A stretch of 64,000 nucleotides of DNA, taken from contig NZ_JBMERQ010000008.1 of the NCBI RefSeq assembly GCF_048820895.1, forward strand, positions 62,001 through 126,000. Direction: 5' to 3'. Position numbers and translations under genes: made by a program. Of the stretch, positions 52,938-60,739 are shown piece after piece. Source of the DNA: Cribrihabitans_A neustonicus. GTDB lineage: Bacteria > Pseudomonadota > Alphaproteobacteria > Rhodobacterales > Rhodobacteraceae. The first letter of the stretch is position 1; every line of letters begins with the position of its first letter. Under the pieces are notes generated by a model. That model saw nothing but the letters and a program-made list of their open reading frames with translations. It was not told where the DNA came from and ran no database searches.

Positions 52938-53801
52938 TCAAGCCCCGCTGGCGGCCCAATCCCAGTACATCTCGCGCACGCGCCTGGTCACAGGTCCGGC
53001 TTGATAGCGGGTCTCGTCGAAAGCTGTGACCGGGGTCACCTTGCTCATATTGCCAGAAAGGAAGACTTCTTCGGCATCCTCGAAGTCCTCGCAGGTCAGC
53101 ACGCATTCATGCACCGTCACCCCATCGGCGCGGAGATTCCTGATGTGGCGCGCGCGGGTGATCCCCGCGAGGAAGGTGCCGTTCGGCACCGGCGTGAAAA
53201 CCTCGCCGCCGCGCACCATAAAGACATTGGCAGTCGCGGCCTCGGCCACATTCCCCATCGCGTCCAGGGCTAGCGCATTGCCGAAGCCCTTGGACCGCGC
53301 CTCGTGCAGCATCCGCGCGTTGTTGGGATAGAGGCAGCCGGCCTTGGCATTCACTACCGCGCTTTCCAGTACCGGGCGGCGGAACCGGGTGCGGGTCAGC
53401 GTGGTGCTGGCCGAGGGCGGCGCCATCGGGATTTCCTCCAGGCAGACCGCAAACTGCGTGCTGCCGGCGTCCGGCACGATCAGCGAAGGATCGCCATCGG
53501 CGGCCCAGTACATCGGCCGGATGTAAACGGCGGCACCGGGTGCAAAGCCTTGCAGGCCCTCCTGGATGATCTCCACCATCTGCTCCGGCGTGTGGGTCGG
53601 TGCCATCATCAGCGCCTCAGCCGAGGCATTGGTACGGGCGCAGTGGAGGTCGAGGTCCGGGGTCAGCCCGTTGAACAGGCGCGCGCCGTCAAACACCATC
53701 GAGCCCAGCCACATCGCGTGGTCGGCCGCGCGCAAGACAGCCGGGTTGCCGTCGTGCCAGATGCCGTTGAAATAGGTCCGGATCGCGCTGCCCGCTGCCA
53801 T
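52938..53801 (-). CDS. Branched-chain amino acid aminotransferase-like (fold-type IV)
   Basis: A 287-residue PLP enzyme: N-terminal YFNGIWHDGNPAVLRAADHA with WLGSMVFDGARLF, then the PLP lysine in VVNAKAGCLYPNN. The phosphate-binding GNVAEAATANVFMV, NGTFLAGITRARHI and EEVFLSGNMSKVTPVTAF follow. It may be a branched-chain or D-amino-acid aminotransferase. A further ilvE is likely elsewhere, so its exact role is open. The ATG at 53801 gives the family start. A parS-like site and the repeat region lie upstream. Confidence 0.85.
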   Translation of the reverse strand: MAAGSAIRTYFNGIWHDGNPAVLRAADHAMWLGSMVFDGARLFNGLTPDLDLHCARTNASAEALMMAPTHTPEQMVEIIQEGLQGFAPGAAVYIRPMYWAADGDPSLIVPDAGSTQFAVCLEEIPMAPPSASTTLTRTRFRRPVLESAVVNAKAGCLYPNNARMLHEARSKGFGNALALDAMGNVAEAATANVFMVRGGEVFTPVPNGTFLAGITRARHIRNLRADGVTVHECVLTCEDFEDAEEVFLSGNMSKVTPVTAFDETRYQAGPVTRRVREMYWDWAASGA

Positions 53802-53910
53802 GGCTGTCTCCCTCTCTCTCTCGCTCGGGCGCGAGGGTAGGGCGGGATGGGTCAGCCGTCCAGACCTTTTTCTGCGGCTCCCGTGCCACCGTGGAGCGCC
53901 TGATAGGCAA

Positions 53911-53926
53911 TGTTTCACGTGCAATA
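53911..53926. promoter_or_regulatory. parS-like site
   Basis: TGTTTCACGTGCAATA matches 14 of 16 bases of the ParB-binding consensus TGTTTCACGTGAAACA, including the whole left half and the central CACGTG. It lies in non-coding DNA 109 bases upstream of the aminotransferase start. ParB binding is inference. Confidence 0.45.
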
Positions 53927-54015
53927 ATGGGGGATGGTGTCACGGGATCAGAGGGAGCAGTCCCGGTTCCTTCGAGCGGGTACTGCAAAGTGAGAAACTG
54001 CCGCCTCCCCTCAGC

Positions 54016-54200
54016 GTCGAGCCGCGCATTGCCGGCGCGCGCGGAGGCGATCCGAACCGGCATAACTGGCAGTTTATCACCTCCAAGTCCGTACGAGATT
54101 TCGTGGGACCGCCCAGCCGCAGCCAAATCGCCGCCGCGAGGGGGCGCGCCGGCGATGCGCGGCGGCCTCTCGGCCTTGTTCCGCGCCGGGCGGAAATTTC
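54016..54200 (+). repeat. Dispersed intergenic repeat, copy 2
   Basis: Same orientation as copy 1 (6231-6415) at a constant offset, with about 16 mismatches over 120 aligned bases from 54065 onward and no gaps. The 5' part, GCGCGCGCGG(A/G)GGCGAT, is also shared. It lies in the gene-free region upstream of the aminotransferase. Confidence 0.75.
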
Positions 54201-54254
54201 GGGGAAGGATTGCCGTGAGCGGATGCGAGCAAGACCAGCGCAGAAGCATCGAAA

Positions 54255-54276
54255 AATGTTTCGCGCGCGAAACATT
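54255..54276. repeat. Perfect 22-bp palindrome
   Basis: The palindrome has arms AATGTTTCGCG / CGCGAAACATT and no loop. Its TGTTTC...GAAACA outer part resembles the arms of parS, with a CG-rich centre instead of CACGTG. It may be an operator for a dimeric regulator; no gene starts close to it. Confidence 0.5.
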
Positions 54277-54467
54277 CGGTCAGGCCTGCTGACCCGATTG
54301 CAAGCCCCGGCACCAGCCAGGTTTTACCCGCCGCCCGCCAGCCGCAGGGCGCCCGCGCGCCTTCAGGCGCGCGCGGCCCAACCGGGCCAGTCCAATTCTT
54401 TGGGCTTGAAGCCCGGGCGGGAGCGCACCGCTTGCCGTTCAGCGCAGGGTTTGCGCCGCAGGGCAGC

Positions 54468-55229
54468 TCACCCCGGCCGCTGCAGCCCGGCCTGTTCCAG
54501 GATCGCACCTGCCTCCGCCTCCCAGCGGGCCTTCAGATCCGGGTTCGGGGTGCGGCGCAGGCCCATGGCCTTAAGGCCTTCGAATTTCTCGGAACTCTCC
54601 GAGCCAAAGCTCGCGGCGACCCGTGGCCACCAGTAATCCACATGTTCCTGCAACTGTGCCGGACCTTCCCGTTCCACCAGCTGCATCAGGCCTTCCTCGG
54701 CGAGTTCCGCGTGATGCGTCTCGGCTGGCAGGATCGCGCGGAAGGCTTCGGCCAAGGGCTGGTAGGAGACATGGCTGAGCTCCTCAAGCTGTACCGCCAC
54801 CGCGCGGCCCATCAGGAGGTTCATCACCACCGCATCGGCCCAGCCTTCCAGCGGGTAGTTGAACACCGCCAGCCGCATGTCGTGCTTGCTGCGGCTCTGG
54901 CCGATGTCGGCGTCGCGCTCCAGCCGCGCGGTCCAAGGGTGGTGATCGGCGTAGCGCTCGGTATCGGCGCCGAATTCGCCCATCAGCCGCAGCACCTGGC
55001 CCGCGTGGTCGGACTTCTCCAGCACGATGCGGGCGGCGGCGATGCGGGCCTTGATGCCCGGTCCTTCGTTGATGATGTCGGCAAAGCCCGCGGCACCCGC
55101 AAGCTCGCTGTCGACAAAGGTCGCCATCAGCTTCAAGAGCTCGGCGCGGTAGCGCGGCGGGACGTTGGCGGGGTTGCTGAGCACCCCTCCCTGCTTAAGG
55201 TAGCTTGCGATGCTCATCTCGTCGGTCAT
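54468..55229 (-). CDS. Phenylacetate catabolic (PaaA/PaaC) family ferritin-like protein
   Basis: A 253-residue all-helical protein of the ring-oxygenase ferritin-like family (PF05138-type). Diiron-type residues are seen in DSELAGA, EKSDHAG, VQLEELSH and AETHHAE (ExxH). In the first ExxH position a lysine takes the place of the glutamate, or the ligand is shifted by one. It lies 24 bases downstream of paaE on the same strand, so it is in the paa operon in addition to paaA and paaC. It may be an accessory or a second oxygenase-like subunit; its reaction is not known to me. Confidence 0.8.
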   Translation of the reverse strand: MTDEMSIASYLKQGGVLSNPANVPPRYRAELLKLMATFVDSELAGAAGFADIINEGPGIKARIAAARIVLEKSDHAGQVLRLMGEFGADTERYADHHPWTARLERDADIGQSRSKHDMRLAVFNYPLEGWADAVVMNLLMGRAVAVQLEELSHVSYQPLAEAFRAILPAETHHAELAEEGLMQLVEREGPAQLQEHVDYWWPRVAASFGSESSEKFEGLKAMGLRRTPNPDLKARWEAEAGAILEQAGLQRPG

Positions 55230-55253
55230 GGCCGGTCCTCCCCGGGAAAGCCG

Positions 55254-56327
55254 TTACTGATCGTAGTCCACCACCACGCGGTCGGTCACCGGATAGGCCT
55301 GGCAGCTCAGCACATAGCCCTTCTCGACCTCGTAGTCCTCAAGCGCATGGTTGGCGACCATCTCCACCTCGCCTTCCAGCACCTTGCAGCGGCAGGTGGA
55401 GCAGACTCCGGCCTTGCAAGCGTAGGGCGCGTCCATCGCGTTTTCCAGCGCCGCGTCCAGGATCGTGACGTCCTTGCCCATCTCGATGGTCTGGGTGGCG
55501 CCGTCCAGCGTGATCGCGGCCCTGGTCTGGTTGGCACCGGAGGCGGCATCCCCCGGTTTGACCTGCCGCTTGGCGCGGCCAGGCTGGGCGGAAGCGAAGA
55601 GCTCGAACTTGATCTGCCCTTCGTCGAGGCCTGCCTTGCGCAGGGCGCTCGCGATGCCCAGCATCATCGGTTCGGGGCCGCAGATGAAGGCGGTATCGAC
55701 CGATTGGACGTCGATCCAGTGCTCGAAGAGTTGGGCGCATTTCTCCTCAGTGACCAGGCCGGTAAAGAGGTCGATCTCCTGGGTGTCGGTCTCCAGCACG
55801 TGGATCACGTTCAAGCGCCCCATGTGCAGGTTCTTCAAATCTTCCAGTTCCTCGCGGAACATGATCGTGTTCACGCCCTTGTTGGCATAGACCAGCGTGA
55901 AGGAAGAGTGCGGCTCGGCCTCCAGCGTGGTCTTCAGGATCGACAGCACGGGCGTGATGCCGGAGCCGCCGGCAAAGCCGAGGTAGTGCTTCTGCGCGGC
56001 AGCGTCGAGCGGGGTGAAGAAGCTGCCCATCGGCGGCATCGCCTGCAGGATGTCGCCCGGCTTCAGCTCAGTGTTGGCCCAGGTCGAAAAAGCGCCGCCC
56101 TCAACGCGCTTGATGCCGACCTGCAGGATGCCCTCGTTTTTCCCGGCACAGATCGAATAGCTGCGGCGCAGCTCCTCACCGTCGAAGTCGCGGCGGAAAG
56201 TGAGGTACTGGCCTTGGGTGAAGTCGAACGCCGCCGCCGCTTCCGAGGCGGGTTTCAGGGTGACCACCACCGCATCGCGGATGGTCTTGCGGACACCGGT
56301 CACTTCAAGATCGTGGAAGCGCGCCAT
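55254..56327 (-). CDS. paaE: Phenylacetyl-CoA epoxidase reductase subunit PaaE
   Basis: A 357-residue reductase that passes electrons from NADPH to the PaaABC oxygenase. The ferredoxin-NADP reductase domain has RRSYSICAG for FAD and GFAGGSGITPVLSI for NAD(P). The C-terminal plant-type [2Fe-2S] domain has CKAGVCSTCRCKV and a fourth cysteine in VLSCQAYPV. The ATG at 56327 has GGAGACC upstream; earlier in-frame residues have no similarity. It starts ten bases after paaD. Confidence 0.94.
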   Translation of the reverse strand: MARFHDLEVTGVRKTIRDAVVVTLKPASEAAAAFDFTQGQYLTFRRDFDGEELRRSYSICAGKNEGILQVGIKRVEGGAFSTWANTELKPGDILQAMPPMGSFFTPLDAAAQKHYLGFAGGSGITPVLSILKTTLEAEPHSSFTLVYANKGVNTIMFREELEDLKNLHMGRLNVIHVLETDTQEIDLFTGLVTEEKCAQLFEHWIDVQSVDTAFICGPEPMMLGIASALRKAGLDEGQIKFELFASAQPGRAKRQVKPGDAASGANQTRAAITLDGATQTIEMGKDVTILDAALENAMDAPYACKAGVCSTCRCKVLEGEVEMVANHALEDYEVEKGYVLSCQAYPVTDRVVVDYDQ

Positions 56328-56337
56328 GGAGGTCTCC

Positions 56338-56811
56338 TCAGATGCACTTGAAATAGTCGAAAGGTTCAAGGCAGTCCTGGCAGCGCCAGTGTGCCTTGCA
56401 GGGGGTCGAGCCGAATTGGCTGACCTTGGTGACATGTTTGCTGCCGCAATGCGGGCACTTCTCCGGCCCGCCCGCGGGCTGGGGCGGGGCGATGCCGTAG
56501 TTCTCCAGCTTGGCGCGGCCCTTCTCCGACAGCCATTCGGTGGTCCAGGCAGGGGAGATCTGGGTCTTCAGCTTGAGGTTCCGGATGCCGCGGGCACGCA
56601 GAGCGGTTTCGATATCCATCTGAATTACCGCGGTGGCGGGGCAGCCGGAATAGGTCGGGGTGACAGTGACCACGAGGGTTTCGCCCTGCCACTCGACGCC
56701 GCGGATGATGCCGAGGTCGACGAGCGAGATTACCGGGATTTCCGGATCCGGCACGGCGTCGAGCCAGTCCCAGATCTGGTCCACGCTAGGTTGAGAGGTA
56801 ACTTGGCTCAT
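56338..56811 (-). CDS. paaD: Phenylacetate degradation protein PaaD (SufT-like)
   Basis: A 157-residue protein. The N-terminal MIP18/DUF59 domain has WDWLDAVPDPEIPVISLVDL and TVTPTYSGCPATAVI, and the C-terminal zinc ribbon has CPHCGS and WRCQDCLEPFDYFKC. PaaD is thought to help assemble the iron centres of the PaaABCE oxygenase. A 123-base spacer with GC-rich palindromes separates it from paaC. Confidence 0.93.
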   Translation of the reverse strand: MSQVTSQPSVDQIWDWLDAVPDPEIPVISLVDLGIIRGVEWQGETLVVTVTPTYSGCPATAVIQMDIETALRARGIRNLKLKTQISPAWTTEWLSEKGRAKLENYGIAPPQPAGGPEKCPHCGSKHVTKVSQFGSTPCKAHWRCQDCLEPFDYFKCI

Positions 56812-56934
56812 GCGGAAATCCTCATTGGCTGTTTCGCCCGGACGATAGGCCGGGCAGCCCCCGACCTTCCCCACGGGAGGGGGCTTCACCCCCACCCGAG
56901 GCCGGGGGCCGCCCTCAGTACTTGAACCGTGGCG

Positions 56935-57729
56935 TTACCACTTGGCGCCGGGGTAGGCGCGTTGCAGCCATTGCATCTGGGTTAGGAGATGGCCCAGGTG
57001 CTCGGTGTGCATCTGGCCGGTGCGGCCGCCCTTGTGGCCGTAGCGGCTTTCCGGGACCTTGAGCGTCGCCTCTTCCAGCACGGCCAGCACCCGCGCATCG
57101 TAGGCGTCGCGCAAGTCCGCCGGGTCGGGGGCGATGCCTGCCTCCGCCATCGCGGCGTCGACCGCGTCGGACTGGAACATCTCGCCCACGTAAGGCCAGA
57201 GATAGTCCAGCGCCGCCTGCATGCGGCTGTGGCTTTCCCCGGTCCCGTCACCCAAGGCTATCACCGTGTCGCTGGAGCGTTCCAGGTGGTAGGCGACCTC
57301 CTTCGAGGCCTTCTCCGCAATTGCGGCCACCCGTTCGTCCGAGGACGCCTTTAGCCGTTCCAGCATCAGCCTATGCCAGGCGTCGAACAGGAACTGGCGC
57401 ATAAGGGTCTGGCCGAAATCGCCGTTCGGCATCTCCACCAGCAGGATGTTGCGGAAGTCCCAGGCGTCGCGCAGGAAGGCGAGATCGTCGGCACTCTTGC
57501 CGTTGCCCTGAACCTCGGCCGCGAGGCCGAGCCACATCTGGGTCTGGCCAATCAGGTCCAGCGCAATGTTGGCGAGTGCGATGTCCTCTTCCAGTACGGG
57601 CGCGTGGCCGCACCACTCGCTGACGCGGTGGCCGAGGATCAGCGTGTTGTCGCCCATCCGCAAGAGGAACTGCTCGAACGCCTCATCATGGCTGAGCGCG
57701 GTTTCGGTTTTGGCGGCGGCGGCGGTCAT
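56935..57729 (-). CDS. paaC: Phenylacetyl-CoA epoxidase subunit PaaC
   Basis: A 264-residue structural subunit with a ferritin-like fold without a metal site: RMGDNTLILGHRVSEWCGHAP, ALDLIGQTQMWLGLAAEVQG, LVEMPNGDFGQTLMRQF and GGRTGQMHTEHLGHLLTQMQ. The ATG at 57729 overlaps the paaB stop by one base (TGATG), so the ORF extension by one codon (GTG 57732) is not used. It forms a complex with PaaA. Confidence 0.94.
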   Translation of the reverse strand: MTAAAAKTETALSHDEAFEQFLLRMGDNTLILGHRVSEWCGHAPVLEEDIALANIALDLIGQTQMWLGLAAEVQGNGKSADDLAFLRDAWDFRNILLVEMPNGDFGQTLMRQFLFDAWHRLMLERLKASSDERVAAIAEKASKEVAYHLERSSDTVIALGDGTGESHSRMQAALDYLWPYVGEMFQSDAVDAAMAEAGIAPDPADLRDAYDARVLAVLEEATLKVPESRYGHKGGRTGQMHTEHLGHLLTQMQWLQRAYPGAKW

Positions 57730-58013
57730 CACATCGCCCCCACTTCTTCGGGGATGTCAAAGAAGGTCGGGTGGCGGTAGACCTTGCTCTCAGACGGCTC
57801 GTAGAGCGGGCCTTTGTCGCTGGGAGACGACGCGGTGATGGCCGCGGCCTCGACCACCCAGATCGACACGCCCTCGTTGCGGCGGGTGTAGACGTCGCGG
57901 GCGTTCTTGATCGCCATCTCGGCGTCGGGCGCATGCAGGGAGCCGACGTGGCGGTGGCTCATGCCATGCTGGCCGCGGATGAAGACTTCCCAGAGGGGCC
58001 ATTCGTTTTTCAT
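57729..58013 (-). CDS. paaB: Phenylacetyl-CoA epoxidase subunit PaaB
   Basis: A 94-residue subunit starting MKNEWPLWEVFIRGQHGMSH and containing HVGSLHAPDAEMAIKNARDV with TRRNEGVSIWVV, which is typical of PaaB. It bridges PaaAC units in the oxygenase. It starts 58 bases after the paaA stop and overlaps paaC. Confidence 0.95.
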   Translation of the reverse strand: MKNEWPLWEVFIRGQHGMSHRHVGSLHAPDAEMAIKNARDVYTRRNEGVSIWVVEAAAITASSPSDKGPLYEPSESKVYRHPTFFDIPEEVGAM

Positions 58014-58071
58014 TGCTCAGATACTCCTGGCTGCGGCGGCCCCGGCAGGCGGGGCGCGCAGCATAGTTGGC

Positions 58072-59049
58072 TCATTCGGCGGCGTGTTTGCGGGCGGCTT
58101 TCTTGCGGGCGTGGGCCAGCATGCCGTCGCGCACCCATTTGCCGTCGTCCCAGGCCTTGTTGCGGGCGGCGAGCCGGTCGGTGTTGCAGGGGCCGTTGCC
58201 CTTGATCACCTCGAAGAACTCGCTCCAGTCCGGTTCCGAGAAGTCGTAGTGGCCGCGCTCCTCGTTCCACTTCAGCTCCGGGTCCGGGATGGTGAGGCCG
58301 AGATATTCGGCCTGCGGCACGGTCTGGTCGACGAACTTCTGGCGCAGCTCGTCGTTGGTGTTCATCTTAATCTTCCAGGCCATCGACTGCGCCGAATGAA
58401 CCGAGTCCTTGTCGGAGGGGCCGAACATCATCAGCGAGGGATACCAGAAGCGGTTGAGCGCATCCTGCGCCATCTTGCGCTGCTCGGGCGTGCCCTCGGC
58501 CATGCGGCGGATCGCGTCGTAGCCCTGGCGCTGGTGGAAGCTCTCCTCCTTGCAGACGCGGATCATCGCGCGCGAGTAGGGGCCATAAGACGTCCGCTGC
58601 AGCGGCACCTGGTTCATGATTGCGGCGCCATCGACCAGCCAGCCCACCGCGCCGATGTCGGCCCAGTTCAGCGTCGGGTAGTTGAAGATCGAGGAATACT
58701 TCATGCGGCCGTCCAGAAGCATCTCGGTCAGCTCGTCGCGCGACACGCCCAGCGTTTCTGCCGCACAGTAGAGATACAGGCCGTGGCCCGCCTCGTCCTG
58801 CACCTTGGCCAGCAGGATCGCCTTGCGCTCCAGCGTCGGCGCGCGGGTGATCCAGTTGCCCTCGGGCAGCTGGCCGACAATTTCGGAATGCGCGTGCTGG
58901 CCGATCTGGCGAATCAGCGTCTTGCGGTAACCCGCGGGCATCCAGTCCTTTGGCTCGATTTTCTCGCCCGCGTCGATGCGCGCCTGGAATTCGGCGAGCT
59001 TTTCCGGGTCGTCCTGGGTCGCCTCGGACTTCACCATCTGTGCATACAT
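58072..59049 (-). CDS. paaA: Phenylacetyl-CoA epoxidase catalytic subunit PaaA
   Basis: The 325-residue diiron subunit of the 1,2-epoxidase that opens the way for ring cleavage of phenylacetyl-CoA. Iron-site motifs are QHAHSEIVGQLPEGNW, KVQDEAGHGLYLYCAAE (ExxH) and VCKEESFHQRQGYDA (second ExxH). The ATG at 59049 reads MYAQMVKSEATQDD. It lies 31 bases after the thiolase gene and starts the oxygenase block. Confidence 0.96.
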   Translation of the reverse strand: MYAQMVKSEATQDDPEKLAEFQARIDAGEKIEPKDWMPAGYRKTLIRQIGQHAHSEIVGQLPEGNWITRAPTLERKAILLAKVQDEAGHGLYLYCAAETLGVSRDELTEMLLDGRMKYSSIFNYPTLNWADIGAVGWLVDGAAIMNQVPLQRTSYGPYSRAMIRVCKEESFHQRQGYDAIRRMAEGTPEQRKMAQDALNRFWYPSLMMFGPSDKDSVHSAQSMAWKIKMNTNDELRQKFVDQTVPQAEYLGLTIPDPELKWNEERGHYDFSEPDWSEFFEVIKGNGPCNTDRLAARNKAWDDGKWVRDGMLAHARKKAARKHAAE

Positions 59050-59080
59050 GACTTGTACCTCCCCTCAGGGGTTAACCGGG

Positions 59081-60283
59081 TTACACGCGTTCCAGGATCA
59101 GGGCGGTGCCCTGACCGACGCCGACGCACATGGTGCAGAGCGCATAGCGCCCGCCGGTGCGCTGCAGCTGGTAGGCGGCGGTCAGCACCAGCCGCGCGCC
59201 GGACATGCCGAGCGGGTGGCCCAGTGCGATGGCGCCGCCATTAGGATTAACATGGGGCGCATCGTCCGGAACGCCAAGTTCCCGAAGCGTCGCCAGACCC
59301 TGCGAGGCGAAGGCCTCGTTCAGCTCGATCACGTCTATCTGCTCGATGGTGAGGCCAGTGCGGGCCAGCAGCTTGCGGGTTGCGGGCACCGGGCCGATGC
59401 CCATCACCCGCGGCTCCACGCCCGCGGCCGCCATGCCGACGATGCGGGCAATCGGGGTGAGTCCGTTCTTCTCCGCCGCCGCTTCGTTCGCGAGCAGGAT
59501 CGCCGCGGCGCCGTCGTTGACGCCGGAGGCATTGCCAGCGGTCACTGTCTTCTCGGGGCCGTTGACGCCCTTCAGCCCTGCGAGCTTCTCCGCCGTGGTG
59601 CCGGGGCGGGGGTGCTCGTCCGTGGCGACGACGATATCCTCGCCCTTGCGCTGCGGGATCGTCACCGGCGTGATCTCATGCGCGAACACCCCCGCCTCAT
59701 GCGCGGCGGCCCAGCGGGCCTGGCTGCGGGCGGCAAAGGCGTCCTGGTCCTCGCGGGAAACACCGTAATCCTCGGCCACGTTGTCGGCGGTCTGCGGCAT
59801 CGAGTCGGTGCCGTACATCTTCTCCATCTTCGGATTCACGAAGCGCCAGCCGATGGTGGTGTCATAGACCGCGTTGGCGCGGCTGAAGGCGGAGGTGGCC
59901 TTGGGCATCACGAAAGGCGCGCGGCTCATGCTCTCGACGCCGCCGGCGATGGCCATGTCGTAGTCGCCCGCGCGGATCGCCCGCGCCGCCATGCCGGCCG
60001 CGTCCATGCCGGAGGCGCAGAGCCGGTTGATCGTGGTGCCCGGCACATCCACCGGCAGGCCTGCAAGCAGGGCCGCCATGCGCGCGACGTTGCGGTTGCT
60101 TTCACCGGCCTGGTTGGCGTCGCCGAAGATCACATCGTCGAGGCTGGCCCAGTCAACCTGCGGGTTGCGCGCCATCAGCGCAGCGATCGGCGCGGCGGCA
60201 AGGTCGTCGGTGCGGACCTGGCTCAGCGCGCCGCCGTAGCGGCCGATCGGGGTGCGGGTGGCATCGCAGATGAAAGCTTCCAT
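59081..60283 (-). CDS. pcaF: 3-oxoadipyl-CoA/3-oxo-5,6-dehydrosuberyl-CoA thiolase
   Basis: A 400-residue thiolase. The nucleophile is C89 in NRLCASGMDA, the histidine lies in ALGHPLGMSGAR, and the second cysteine is in LCTMCVGVGQG. The motif NEAFASQ is also present. In the paa pathway it gives acetyl-CoA and succinyl-CoA (PaaJ), and in the beta-ketoadipate pathway it is PcaF; both names suit it. It is the first gene of the minus-strand paa group and is divergent from the sulfatase gene. Confidence 0.92.
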   Translation of the reverse strand: MEAFICDATRTPIGRYGGALSQVRTDDLAAAPIAALMARNPQVDWASLDDVIFGDANQAGESNRNVARMAALLAGLPVDVPGTTINRLCASGMDAAGMAARAIRAGDYDMAIAGGVESMSRAPFVMPKATSAFSRANAVYDTTIGWRFVNPKMEKMYGTDSMPQTADNVAEDYGVSREDQDAFAARSQARWAAAHEAGVFAHEITPVTIPQRKGEDIVVATDEHPRPGTTAEKLAGLKGVNGPEKTVTAGNASGVNDGAAAILLANEAAAEKNGLTPIARIVGMAAAGVEPRVMGIGPVPATRKLLARTGLTIEQIDVIELNEAFASQGLATLRELGVPDDAPHVNPNGGAIALGHPLGMSGARLVLTAAYQLQRTGGRYALCTMCVGVGQGTALILERV

Positions 60284-60739
60284 GGTATTCGCGTCTCCTC
60301 ACTGGCGGCAGATAAGCCGACCGTTGGGTCGGTGATACGCCGGAAGATGATTCGCAGCAAGGCATTTGTAACCGAAGTTTGGCTGGTTAGAGGTTTCTGT
60401 AACGTATTGCCAGCCGGGGCAGCCCAATGGTTTGGTGGCAAGGGCGGAGGTGTCCTGATGGGGGAGGTTCTCCTCATCCAGCCGGGACCCTCCCGCCCGT
60501 CGCCGGGTGCATCGATAATGCCCCCGCTCCCGTTGGGCCGGGCGCCGCGCCCTGCGCGGCGCCCGGCCCAACGGGAGGAGGCCTTTCGCCAGAAAGGCAG
60601 ACGACGGGCGGGAGAGCCCTGTTTGTTGAACAGGCTTGATTGCCGGCGGCGGGCGCCGGGCGGCATTCGCGCTCGCCATTCTGCTTCACCTGTTCAATAG
60701 TTGCGCCATGACCAAATGCAGTGCGGCGGGGAGACCAAG
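60284..60739. other. Divergent spacer with promoters and large palindromes
   Basis: This 456-base region between pcaF and the sulfatase gene contains the nested palindrome at 60491-60613 and two small hairpins at 60581-60598 (GCCTTTC/GAAAGGC) and 60618-60634 (CCTGTT/AACAGG). It must hold the paa operon promoter in its left part, which is A/T-richer near 60330-60420. No gene is seen. Confidence 0.6.
60491..60613. repeat. Nested palindrome with 24-bp perfect arms
   Basis: Inner arms at 60527-60550 and 60554-60577 are perfectly complementary over 24 bp with a CCT loop. Outer arms TCCCGCCCGTCG (60491-60502) and CGACGGGCGGGA (60602-60613) are also exact. Such a structure could form a cruciform or an extremely stable RNA hairpin. 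Confidence 0.7.

Larger units (their letters stand above)
53802..54467. other. 666-base gene-free region with repeat copy 2 and palindromes
   Basis: Between the aminotransferase and the paa-linked gene (both minus strand) no protein gene is apparent. The region holds a parS-like site (53911-53926), repeat copy 2 (54016-54200), a perfect 22-bp palindrome (54255-54276) and a GC-rich hairpin (CGCGCGCC/GGCGCGCG, 54354-54373). The hairpin may end the paa transcript. Confidence 0.6.
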
